Origin: Lactarius indigo
Taxonomy: Eukaryota; Basidiomycota; Agaricomycetes; Russulales; Russulaceae
Assembly: GCA_025766275.1 (NCBI GenBank)
Contig: JAFKAC010000011.1
Location: forward strand, 682,001-746,000
Length of the DNA: 64,000 bases
Direction: 5' to 3'
Position 1 is the first letter of the stretch; each line of letters begins with the position of its first letter. Below are positions 1 through 12,439 of this stretch, one piece after another. The position numbers were made by a program, and so were the translations under genes. The notes beneath the pieces were generated by a model. The model was given only the letters and a program-made list of their open reading frames with translations. It did no database searches and was not told the origin of the DNA.

Positions 1-1859
1 TTCGGGTTCGTCATGTAAGCAAGTTCGAGGATGCTTTCGATGCTCGGTTCCGCCTCTTCTCCTTCGTCCTCATCTTCGTCCTCTGAGCTTTCTTCTCCGT
101 CTCCCGCGATGCGCACACCGCTGATGTTGTCGAGCTCGTCGTCGAATGCAACCTCTCGCACCTTCCCTCTCCCCTTAGTGCGATCGCCCGCGAAACCAAA
201 CATGTCGATGACTTCCTCTTCAGAGTCCGACGGTTCTTCGACGCGGCGTAGAATGCCGGCTTTCATTTTTTCCATGAACGTTCGGTCATGGAGCACCGCC
301 GTCGTGTCGTCGCTGCCAAACCGCATCAAAGATATAACATGAGTAAATTGCATCGTGAGGGAAGACGTCATGCCGAACTCCCACCTCTTCTTCCCCATTC
401 TCAACCTCGAAACGTCCATGTCCTCCCCGTCAAACATGTTCCGCCTATCTTGCGTATATTTGAACTCGTCGCGCGGTTGCTGAGTCTGGGCTTCCATCGT
501 AGCCTGCTGCTGTATCGCTTCCGGGGGCGGCGCAGTGCCCTCTAGCAGTGCTCCTACGACGCTCTCGACGCTTCCATATTCCGTGCGCCGCAGCAGCGCC
601 TCGACGTACTCTGGAGCGTAATCGGGCAGGATCGCGCGAACCTCCTCGACGCGCGGGTCCACCACCTTGCTGCTGGATGGCGCCGGGGCCGCTGGGGCCA
701 CCCCAGACAGCTGTGCACGCTCGGTGGTGCGGGCCCCACGGCCGAGGTTGTCGATGCCGTGCTGCACGCCAGAGCCAAGGAGCAGTACGAATGCGCCGGG
801 ATCCTTTCCGCGTGCCGGGCCCGAGCCTCCGCCGTCTCCGCCGCTCTCGAGCTTGCGTAGTTCGGCCGAGAGCACGTCGAGACGACCGTCGTCCTGAGCG
901 GCGCGGCGCAGTGCGCGTGCGAGCATCTCGGAGAGGTCGTACGCGTGGTGGTAATCCGCGAGCAGGCTGCGATTGAGGAACGCCGTCGGCGACGGGTCGT
1001 CCGAGCGAGCCGGCGGAGGCAGCTCGTGCAGCGCGAAGACGACGTCGACGGCCCGCGAGGCACCCTCCGGAAGAGCGGCGAGAGAGTCGAGGAAAGCGGT
1101 GAATAGGATGTGGAACGCGTCGAGGAGGTCGGCTTTGGTTTGCAGGAAGAGGAACTCCCAGTCGTCGGGCTCGCGGAGTGGCGCTCCGGCAACAGGTAAG
1201 TATAGGCGGCCATAGGAGCTCGCTGCAGCCCCGAGACCCGCGTCGTACGCCCGGGCCAGGGCGAGCACGAAGTCTCGGTCGAGCGCAAAAGCACGTAGTA
1301 GCTCCGGTGGGCCGACGCGCGTGAAGCAGAGAATAGTGCGGGCGGCCTTTCGCAGGCCGTGTAGCCCGGTGTTGGCGTGGGAGAGAAGGATGGACGTGAA
1401 GGCTGGAATTGCAGAAGTGGTGGCGGAGGAGAGGAGAGGGGGAGAGTTCGAGAAGGCATTCTTGAACAGGGAGCGGAGACGCGTGCGATGCGGCGCATAT
1501 ACGATGCTAAGATCGAGGAGAGTTGTGAGATCGAGCGCGCCAGTCGAGGCGAGCCGCTCAGTGAGGAGGAAAGTGCGAGCCCGGATGTTTCGTGAGTCAC
1601 TCGTTTCGGGCTTTGGGCTAGTCTTGGAGTGTGCGTCCCATATTAAGGCATCCAAGATACTCTGCGCGACGTCTCGGGCGTAAGAGGAGATAAATGCTAT
1701 AGTCGCCGCCGAGTTCACGGTCTGCACGGGGAGATCGAGGGCTTTTTGTATGGTCAGAGATATCTTTTGGTTAAGCGATGCCAGCTGAGAAGCTGACAGC
1801 TTGGACTGCGCATACGATGACGGGTAAGGGGGTAAAGGTGCTAAGGTAGCTGCACTCAT
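1..1859 (-). CDS. CUE3: CUE3 / ASCC2 homologue (RQT complex subunit), 3' end outside window
   Basis: Read from the ATG at 1859-1857, one frame stays open to the left edge, so the C-terminus is missing. A leucine-rich helical N-terminal region of about 390 residues precedes a CUE domain at about residues 401-441, which begins VDPRVEEVRAILPDY and continues with the YVEALL and VVGALLEG elements typical of ubiquitin-binding CUE folds. After it come YTQDRRNMFDGEDMD and an acidic, Glu/Asp-rich stretch, as in yeast Cue3 and human ASCC2. In the family this protein is a subunit of the RQC-trigger (ASC-1) complex, which recognises K63-ubiquitinated collided ribosomes and splits them. A 72-bp segment (313-384) has GT...AG ends and no in-frame stop, so it may be spliced or retained. 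Divergent from UBC4. The family call is firm; the exact 3' structure is not visible. Confidence 0.87.
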   Translation of the reverse strand, partial: MSAATLAPLPPYPSSYAQSKLSASQLASLNQKISLTIQKALDLPVQTVNSAATIAFISSYARDVAQSILDALIWDAHSKTSPKPETSDSRNIRARTFLLTERLASTGALDLTTLLDLSIVYAPHRTRLRSLFKNAFSNSPPLLSSATTSAIPAFTSILLSHANTGLHGLRKAARTILCFTRVGPPELLRAFALDRDFVLALARAYDAGLGAAASSYGRLYLPVAGAPLREPDDWEFLFLQTKADLLDAFHILFTAFLDSLAALPEGASRAVDVVFALHELPPPARSDDPSPTAFLNRSLLADYHHAYDLSEMLARALRRAAQDDGRLDVLSAELRKLESGGDGGGSGPARGKDPGAFVLLLGSGVQHGIDNLGRGARTTERAQLSGVAPAAPAPSSSKVVDPRVEEVRAILPDYAPEYVEALLRRTEYGSVESVVGALLEGTAPPPEAIQQQATMEAQTQQPRDEFKYTQDRRNMFDGEDMDVSRLRMGKKRWEFGMTSSLTMQFTHVISLMRFGSDDTTAVLHDRTFMEKMKAGILRRVEEPSDSEEEVIDMFGFAGDRTKGRGKVREVAFDDELDNISGVRIAGDGEESSEDEDEDEGEEAEPSIESILELAYMTNP

Positions 1860-2600
1860 TAACAGTCATTCGTTGTCATTCGTCGTCCTAGGATTGATGA
1901 AGCGCTTAGATAAGCACATCCACAGAGATGTCACTGACGAGCGACTCGCTCGAGTAGACACCCGAGTCGGAACTATAGTACTGTACTAAACCATCGATGA
2001 GTGTCGCTACGTGCGAATTGCCGAGTCTGCTTTTCAACGTCCAATCGTATATATTGTATGACTCTTATCATGACGTCGTAAATGTATGAGGTGTCCGGCC
2101 CCGCCTAGCCCCGTCCGGCCTCGCGTGCGCTCTATTGATCTGCTGGGAGATCCAAAATGCCGCCCAGGGCGAGACTCGGTCTTATTCATTAGGAAGTCGT
2201 GTGGGTCGGGTGATTGTTGTGCGCGTGTGCTTGGTTGTCAAGCCTGCTGACGTAAGAATGACTCGGGCCTTTGTACGGCCTTTGTGGTTCTGTGGCTGTG
2301 ACCAAATAGCTGACAAATCGTCCAAATAAACAACCGCGATGGGTCGAAATGCCCTTGCTTCCCCCATTACCACCATCACCCATCTCCTACCCACCCTCCG
2401 CCGTCTACCACTCGTATTTTACGGTATGTCCCTTCTGTCTCGTACTCTTACTATCCAGTTACTCACTATGCATCCCGCTTTCCGCTCTTTCGACCATGTA
2501 TCCACCCTCACACGCACCGCCCCGTATCAATGTCGTGCGATCTCGTTTGATATCTCTCTGATTTTCTGTCGCACGACAACTGTAGCATTTTATTGTATCA
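1860..2600. promoter_or_regulatory. Divergent promoter region between CUE3 and UBC4
   Basis: 741 bp with no supportable coding frame. It must contain the promoters of both flanking genes. A TATATATT-like run lies near 2047 and a pyrimidine/ACC-rich stretch at about 2360-2410 precedes UBC4, a common feature upstream of highly expressed fungal genes. I see no clear TATA box at a typical distance for either gene. Confidence 0.5.
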
Positions 2601-4148
<1,548 letters not shown>

Positions 4149-5329
4149 TCATCGTACGGGTGAAAACTTCAACCGTGCTTTGTCGGTTCGACGCAGTTCC
4201 TCATCTTTTAGCTTGGCGTTTAACGCTGTATATATATCTAGTGCGTACTTTTCCCCTTCCTGTGGGCAGTGAGCGATGTTTAGAACAATGTTGCGTGTTG
4301 CACGCGCACCTTGACTAACGACTCGACCTGCGCAAGGTCCACGTTCCCCGCACCGAGCAAGTGCATCCCATGAAGTGCTGCCGCCTGGAATCTGGTGGAA
4401 AAGGAGTAAACCAGGAGTAGACGGATGGGTGTGGCGGCCTCCTCCTGAGTTGTGGCGTCTAAAAAGTGTAACCCTGGAAACTACAGCAGTCGAGATTAAT
4501 TTATAATAGACAAAGGAGAGGATAGAAAACGTTACCAAGTTGAGCGTGATACATATGGGCCAGGCGTCTCGTCCGTCCAATACAGGCCCCTCGTCCCAGG
4601 AATCTTCGAGTTCAAAGTCTGTGGCCGATGGTTTCGATCTCGTATCGAGGCCGCTCTGTGATTCGGGGTCGACGTCCATGTCGTTATCGTCCTTCGCCCT
4701 CCCTCCAACGCCGCGGCGATATTCGACGGCTCTAGTTTTGGGGACGTGCGTGTCCCAGAGCGCGGCTCGTGCCGCCATGAACAGCGCGTCGTACACGTTC
4801 CCCGCATCCGAGAGCACCATGAGGTCGACCGTCAGAAGCCACGCTTTTCGGCCGGGGATGATGCCGAGGTTGGGAGGTCGCAACGAGGCGTGCGAGAGGA
4901 CACCATGTAAGACCGTGGTGTAGTCGTGCTGGAGGTCGTCCAATGCGGCTGCTGGGAGATAAGAATACGCAGCCGGAGAGCTTTTCTTCGCACCCGTCAG
5001 TATATTGTTTCGAGCGAAAAGGGGAGAGACTGGGCGCACCAAGAGACAACGCACGCAATTCGGCCACCCTCCACACCGCTACTGGCAGGTCCTATGTCTT
5101 CTACCTCGAGCTTCGCGGCAGCGAGTATCTCTGTCCCGCCTATACTTTCGTCGGACGACCGACCGAGATTGAGAAGCGCGCTACCATTGGCAATTGGTGC
5201 GACACCGGTCTGTAAGGTGACGGAACGGAACTGATGGAGGGAACGGCCGTCTCCACGGAGTGGCTGTTGTGCCAGAAGAGATGCCTGGATATACGATTTT
5301 TCAGATTTTGAGAGGGTTTTGAACGCCAT
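4149..5329 (-). CDS. RRP42: Exosome core subunit RRP42 (EXOSC7), RNase PH-like
   Basis: Four exons (5329-5055, 4980-4536, 4480-4310, 4259-4149) sum to 1002 nt, 333 aa. The N-terminus MAFKTLSKSEKSYIQA followed by LRGDGRSLHQFRSV is the classic entry of RNase PH-fold exosome subunits. Later blocks are the TDLMVLSDAGNVYDA-like strand (VDLMVLSDAGNVYDALFMA), the FLDATTQEEAATPIRLLL C-terminal strand and the helix GAGNVDLAQVESLVKEGEKY. Rrp42 is one of six catalytically inert RNase PH-like proteins forming the ring of the RNA exosome, which processes and degrades RNA 3'-to-5' in nucleus and cytoplasm. A charged insertion near the middle (KDDNDMDVDPESQSG) looks like a lineage-specific loop. Three introns of 50-74 bp, all GT-AG. 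Confidence 0.95.
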
Positions 5330-5699
5330 GAACTAAGAGCTAAAGTACTATCCGTCTGATATCTCTGGACACGTGAGTTGCCGTTCTCAGCACGCTCTTT
5401 ACCATACCGATTGCGAGCACTCTCCTGGAGATCTTCTGGGTTGGCTCCGCAGCAGTCACCAGTGTGCTCAAAACTGACGTGCTCTCCCAGTCCCCTGCAA
5501 CGTTAAAGCCGATTCATTGGGCCTTTCCCGGCCTATTCTATTCATATGTCCGTACTATTTATCCAGTCGACCTGATAAAACAAGTATGGCTCAATCAAGT
5601 TGCACAACAATGACTAATAATAGTGCAGTGACTGAGTACGATGTTTATCTAGGTGCTGGGGTGACACACCAGTGACCAAGCTGGTGACACCAAACTTAC
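5330..5699. other. Upstream region of RRP42
   Basis: About 370 bp with no gene. It holds the RRP42 promoter. I searched it for further C-terminal parts of the neighbouring UBP8 relic and found none that I could align. Confidence 0.4.
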
Positions 5700-6400
5700 T
5701 GGGGACCCACATTGCAGTTACACGCTAAATCGAGCCATCTCGAGAGCGGCTCATCCTCAACCTCACGTTCGTGCGCCAGGGCTTGTTCTTGCTCTGCGCG
5801 AGCCTTGGTCTGGACCGCCTCTCTCAGGCACTGCCTCGCTCTCCCGTATCAGAACATATGACGACATATGTATGGTGGCGAACAATCGGCCGAGCTTGAA
5901 GCGGGCACAGTCCTCCTTGTTTTTGCACCACCTTGGCTTATGTTACCTTCGAGGATAGTTCCGCAACAGGGGGTTGTGCAGGAGTGCATCGAGAGTGGAA
6001 TTTAGGAAGCACGCTTGACCCAGGTTGAGAAGACCACACTGGTGTTGGCAAGGAAGTGCGGCGGCGATTTCGGGCCCCGCCGCGTCTTTCTCCAGGCCTC
6101 CGAGATTGGTGGAACTCGCGAGGATCCACCTCAACTAGACCCTACGACCTTTGTTGCTGCAAAGAAAGGTGAGAGGAGATACCTAGAAGCGTTGTCCCTT
6201 GCTTGTCCAAGTGGGATCATAGATCACTCTTTGAAAAATGATACCGAACTGCGTACCGACACTTGAGCGTATTCAGAAAGATGCTGGAGGACGCACAAAA
6301 CCTTTGACCTGGCGTTCCAGAATGGGTTCGTCTTTCCAGTAGCCAGAGAAGGCTCATTCTAGGCATACATACAAATTGGAGTGGTATCGTTGGTCCAGTT
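5700..6400 (-). pseudogene. UBP8: Relic of SAGA deubiquitinase UBP8/USP22
   Basis: Reading the minus strand from about 6400 down, fragments follow the order of Ubp8. First is a ZnF-UBP remnant, AFSGYWKDEPILERQV, where functional copies have Cys and His zinc ligands (SGCW..H); these are replaced by Tyr and Pro. Next is a piece ending VIYDPTWTSKGQRF. Then comes the USP Cys box, CGLLNLGQACFLNS followed by TLDALLHNPLLRNY, with the catalytic Cys still present. Directly after it, the same frame meets a TAA and then resumes with HKPRWCKNKEDCARF and LGRLFATIH, the zinc-ribbon region. A last fragment, DEPLSRWLDLACNC, is in a shifted frame. The His box and C-terminal half are missing. Stops, frameshifts and lost zinc ligands argue for a pseudogene rather than a spliced gene. 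Boundaries are approximate. Confidence 0.75.
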
Positions 6401-6836
6401 CTGCAAGTAGAGGATGTCGCCTGTCTAAGTGTTCGTGTGGGTTTGTGCTATAAGCACCAACATGTAACCAAGTATGTAACACTCCTTTCGCGCACTTTTC
6501 GCTGGTTGGCAGAATGAAATGCGTCATAAGTCCGTTGTGTCATGCAACTAGGCGGCGAAACATCTTGAGATAACTGACTTTCTCTTGGCTGTATCCGACA
6601 GTAAAATTGAGCGGCTAGAAAGGCCTATTATTTCTTAGAAAAGGCTTCCGGGAGAGTCTGTCCTGTCGTCGCTAAGCCGGAGGATGCCGCCATGGTGCTT
6701 GGATGGGTAATCGCGGACCGCCGATGCCGGTAAGGGTTTACTTTCCTTTTCAGGTGCCCACGGGCAGCAAGTGCGTCACTTGCGTGCGGCTTTCAGCCAA
6801 CTACGACTTTCCTTCTTTCTCGCGAGCGCGAAAAAA
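6401..6836. promoter_or_regulatory. Upstream region of ATG11
   Basis: About 436 bp without a supportable gene. It should contain the ATG11 promoter and 5' UTR, and may include unrecognisable 5' remains of the UBP8 relic. Confidence 0.4.
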
Positions 6837-9800
6837 ATGATCCATATATGCAGGGCCGAAGACGGGGAGGTATTCCAGGTATGTGCTCTCCAGGTGTCCA
6901 CGTGCGCCGTTGACCGAATGAGTAGACCAGTGCCACTCTCTGGGACATAGAGAGGTACCGCAGCAGCAACGACCTTCTTTTTCTCAACTGAGCATCTTCT
7001 AGGTTAGGAAGTCTTGAGGCCTTTCTACGCAAAGAGATTGGGATCGAGGAAGGCGCGGTGCTGGCGTATCTTTCGGATGGACGGAGATTGAGAACGGACA
7101 ACGTGCGGGATCTTGCAGGGGCACAAGACCAGGTGTGTTCACAGCTCCGCTCCCTTCCCAACATCCTCCTATGCTTTTACACCTCTGACCGTCCACCAGT
7201 CAATATTTGTTTTCAACAAGTATTATCTAGACGAAGATTTCGTTGAGGTAGTGAAACTCCTCCATTTACAGCCTCCATTACAACCCCCAATAGAAGGTAC
7301 GTTTCCTTCGAGTTGCGCGCCTATTGCACGCGCGTAAATTTTTTACAAGAATCGATCACGGCGACGCCCCCTTTCCGACCATCGCAATTGGGCGCTTCCT
7401 ACCACAGAGCGGCGCAGGCGCACCAACAATCAATCAGCCGCACTCTGGATTCACTGCGGTGCCAACAATCTGCCCTGCAGATTGCGTCAACAGCTCTTGA
7501 CCTCAACGTGCTCAACGTCGCCGACGTGTTTGATGGTGTCGCCGCTGGCGCACGCCGGGAACTAGACAAGCAGGCCAATCTTCTCGCCACCGTCGACGCC
7601 GATCTGGAAATGGCCTCGCGAGTTCACGTCCACCGGGAGTTCATGTCTGCTGCGATGCAGCGAGCCATTGACTCAGGAGGCAAAGCGCGCACGCTTGGGG
7701 ATTACGTCTCTAACGAGAAGATGCACCAGGTGGCAGATGCGTGTCGGCGAACTCATGGTATTTCTCTGCTCCATTCGGTATGCACATGTTCATTATCTCT
7801 GTAAAGGGGACCTTCAGGAACGCTTTCGTCGCGTCGAAGAGGCTATGAAGAAGCTTAGCGATGGGGCGGCCGAAGTGAGGTCGAGTCTGTCTGACACAAG
7901 GCTCCTAGATGAAGCCGAGGCATTAGACCAACGATCTCGCGACTCACACGGCAGAGTTTCAGAAATTGTAACCTCCCTCGATGGTAAATTTTAGCTACCT
8001 TGCGCCATATTGTTTGCTCATTGTCATCTAGGTCCTGTTCCAAATGTTGATGCACTTCTACAGGGTAAAAATATTTCTGGTTCGTCCAACAGACATTCGT
8101 AACACTGCTGCAGAGCTCCGTCAGTTAGATATATCAATGAGAAGCAACGTTACATCTGTTACGCAGATGAAGGTATTCTCGAGTATCTCCAAGTTGTTCC
8201 CCTCTCATTTCTCCCTAGAACACGTTCACAGAACACTGCCTACGGGGTCTTCGACAAATCAGTACCTTGAACAACGACCTTGTCGCACTTCCGGCTGATT
8301 TGACTGCGCTACAAGCCAGCTTTAGGACCAAGAACACTTTCCCCCATATCCAGCGGCTCCATAACCTGGTATATGCTTATGGTGCCACAGTCATTGAGAT
8401 CGTTCGCCGGAAAGAGTTCTGTCTGTAGCGGTGCTTCTCGACATTTGACAACGGCCTCCTGATCGTATTTGTTTAGCAAGATTTTTCTACACAAGATGTC
8501 AAATTATCTTGGAAGTAATGGCGAAGCTTTCGTATGTGACTAGTTCGTTCACGTTTATCTCGCTTACGTTTTTGTCAAGGGCTGTCGAACGCAAGCGCCG
8601 GCAGGTGTATCGTGGCGAAGTGCATGGCCAACTTCCCTTCGATCCTAAGGGTATGGAGGATGCGGTTCCTTCAATCGATTTTTCCCCTTCTGGAGGCAGG
8701 GATACCGATAGCCCGTACACCTTAGAGCGGGCAGATATCAGTAGTGCGTGGCGAATCTCGACTCCGTGACGTATGTCCGATTCAAGTAGAATGAACCCTT
8801 ACGACCAGATCTCCTACGCGTCCTTGAAGACTTGGAGCGATATGCCCAGTCACTCAAGGACAACGACGTTGCACTGAACAACATTCGAGAAACTCGCACG
8901 AATCTTCAGAGACTAGTCGACAGGATGGACGCCCTCGAGTCGGGCTTTGATAGGATTGCCGAACGGTCGTGTATGTCACCAAATGTTACTTGCGCCTGCT
9001 GTGAATTAGCTAACATCACACAGTGCTCTCGTCCTCGCGATTAGCATTATCACGGAGGCGTTGTGAGTAGGCTGTCGTTCTCTGGGGGACCTTTTGGACT
9101 GATGTCACTTTCTTTCGCTCGTAGTATCCGACGCAGATGAACAAGCTTTTCAAGAGCTCGCCGAGAATCTACGCGACCTTGAAGGGAAGAAAGCTGACAG
9201 CGAGGCAGTGTTTAACGAAGAACGACGTGCTTTGAAAGCTGAAATTGACCATCTCAAAGAGCAGCTTCGGTCCGCTAGCACCGACCACGAACAAACAGAG
9301 CGGTTCGAACGAGAGTTACGCCAAGCTCGCGCGCAAATAGACAGTGAGGTCACAGCGCGGCGCATTATAGAAGATAGGCATCAGGATCTTCTTTCGAACG
9401 TCGAGCGGCAGCGGCAAGAGCTAAGCGATGCCCTCGCGGAGGCGACAAGCCAGACTAAAGCCGCAGAGGTTCTCCGGCAACAATTGGCCCAGGCCCGCGA
9501 GGAAGCTGAAGAGATTCGGGCTTTGGAGGCGCGGAACGCCGCGAAAATTGCAAAGCTTCTCGAAGACCAGGACGAAACTTTAAGAAATCTCGGACAGGCT
9601 CGGGCTCGAGGAGAAAATCTAGAAGCTCAGGTCGACACCATGTGCAAGGAACGAGCCGAGATGAAATCTGCTCTGAAAGACGCTAGCGAAGAGAAGGACA
9701 GGCTGTTGCGCGCCCAAGCGAGCGAACACGATCGTCAACTGCGTGACTATGTCGCCGAAGCAGACGGAGATCGAGCTGTGCTGGAACATCAGTTCTTCGA

Positions 9801-11620
9801 GCTACGAGCGGAGGTGGAAGATTTGGAACGCCAACTGAAGGAAGTCACGGCTAAAGCCGAAATGAAGGAGACCGATTCAGTTCGTCTCCGGGAGGAGCTC
9901 CAACGTTTTGAGCGCGAGCTGCGGGATGCGCGGAATGTAGAGGGCGTACTTCGAGAAGACATTCGAACCGGCCGCGTCTCTCAGTCAGAATTCGAGCAAA
10001 AGGTGGAGGCGGCTGAACGGCTCATCGCACAGCTATTGGAGACCTCTATCGCCTACCGCACAGCTCACTTCAAGGCACTAACTGTCGCCCAGGCGGCCAT
10101 CTCCCATCCCTCGATATCCAAGTCGATAGGCCAGCTCACTGAGTCTCACATCTTCCCGACAAGTGCCAGGCACGGGTCCGCCAGCCCACACGATGAACCA
10201 CCCCCCGTTGACCCTTCCGATCCCGCCGGTGCTGTCGAGGTCCTACGCTCCTTCGACCACGACCATTTTCTAGAGGTTGTTTCGAAAACAGGCTCTACCA
10301 TTCGCAAGTGGCAAAAACAGTGCAAGGAGTATCGGGAACGCGCCAAGGGGAAGATCTCCTTCCGTAACTTTGCGAAGGGCGATCTTGCGCTCTTCTTGCC
10401 GACGCGCAACTCAATTTCGAAGCCATGGGCTGCGTTCAATGGTATCTGCCATGCTTATCTTTTGCGAATACTATATTGACTTTGACCGACTAGTCTCTTT
10501 CCCACACTATTTCCTTCAGGCAACTGGACACCTCGCGGAGCAACTGAAGACGCGCGAGTGGATAGTTGCAAGAATCACGTCTATAACCGAACGAGTGGTT
10601 GACTCGAAAGTCTGTTTGTTCGAACGACCATTTCGAATCCATCGTTGACCTTTTTTCTCATAGGACTCCAGTAGTAACCCATATGGCCTCGGTGATGGCG
10701 TAAAGTATTATATGTTGGAAGTCGAGGACTGGACGCAACCTGGTACCTCGAAACGACGACAAACTTCCAAGAAGACGTCGGTGGTGGCCGAACCGAAAGA
10801 AGAGCCTCCCGTTCCTCTGTCAGCGCCGCCCGAGAACGAAGTTGAGGACGAAACGTTTCATCCGGCACGCGCACCCAATTCCCGGCACTTCCCCGCCGCG
10901 CGCTTGGGGTCGAACCCGACGACGCCGGTTGCTGGCCCATCTTCTCTCTCCCGACTCTTGGCCCAAGCACCAGTGGCACCTGAGCTACCACCACTCGACC
11001 AAACCCCCCACCCGCCGTCCCCAGTGCCTTCTCCCACCCGTATCACCCGTACACCCTCACCACAGCCCCCAGGAGCGTCACCATTTCCCACGACAACCTT
11101 GCCCGCGACCACGGCACCCGGGCGACCACACTCTTCGCCGCTGCGCCCGGGCTCTCGGGCCTCGCGGCTGTCGACGTCCTCTCGATATTCTACGCCACGG
11201 CTCCCCGCGTTCGGCGGCGCAGGCGGAAGCCCGGCCAAGGCGGTTCCAACCACCGCAATTACCGCCCCGCCTGCCATGGAGGATCCAGGTACTGGCGCAT
11301 TCGGGTCCCCTACAAAGACGGTGCCCCAGTCTGTAGAATCTGCAGGCGAGGGAATGGCGAGTTTGTTGGCGCGACGGCGGACAACGTCGTTTCATTTGCC
11401 CGCCTCTGGTTCGCCCCTCGCAGCCCCCGTTCCCCGACAAATGGCCGGTCCAGCGGGCGCGTTCGCCAACCTCGCCAGTTGGGGCACGTCGTTCTCACGC
11501 CGCCGCAAGGCGATTCCCACGACCGCCCAAGCCTCCACTCCGGCACAAACGGGCGCTAAACAAGACGCCGTATCTGGATCAGGGCACACTGACGCCCAAC
11601 AGATCCTTCAGCGGTTTTAA
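6837..11620 (+). CDS. ATG11: Autophagy scaffold protein ATG11
   Basis: Sixteen exons sum to 4005 nt (1334 aa): 6837-6878, 6926-6954, 7003-7132, 7200-7296, 7350-7757, 7807-7983, 8032-8064, 8093-8172, 8219-8420, 8477-8531, 8580-8740, 8809-8970, 9024-9062, 9125-10441, 10494-10609 and 10664-11620. The N-terminus is ubiquitin-like (MIHICRAEDGEVFQ, AVLAYLSDGRRLRTDN, SIFVFNKYYLDED). Conserved helical blocks follow, including PHIQRLHNLVYAYG with VIEIVRRKEF and the RKRRQVYRGEVHGQLPF segment. The long exon 14 is a Glu/Arg/Ala-rich coiled coil. The conserved C-terminal Atg11 domain contains KISFRNFAKGDLALFLPTRN and KPWAAFNVSFPHYFL. After it comes a Pro/Ser/Thr-rich tail of about 300 residues. Atg11 docks selective-autophagy receptors and recruits the Atg1 kinase at the phagophore assembly site. 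The start was chosen because the first codons match the family N-terminus. Confidence 0.95.

Positions 11621-12439
<819 letters not shown>

Noticed and set aside
554..1600. 348-codon minus-strand open frame
   Set aside because: It is a Ser/Arg/Thr-rich shadow of the CUE3 reading frame, which runs in another frame of the same strand and has a recognisable CUE domain.
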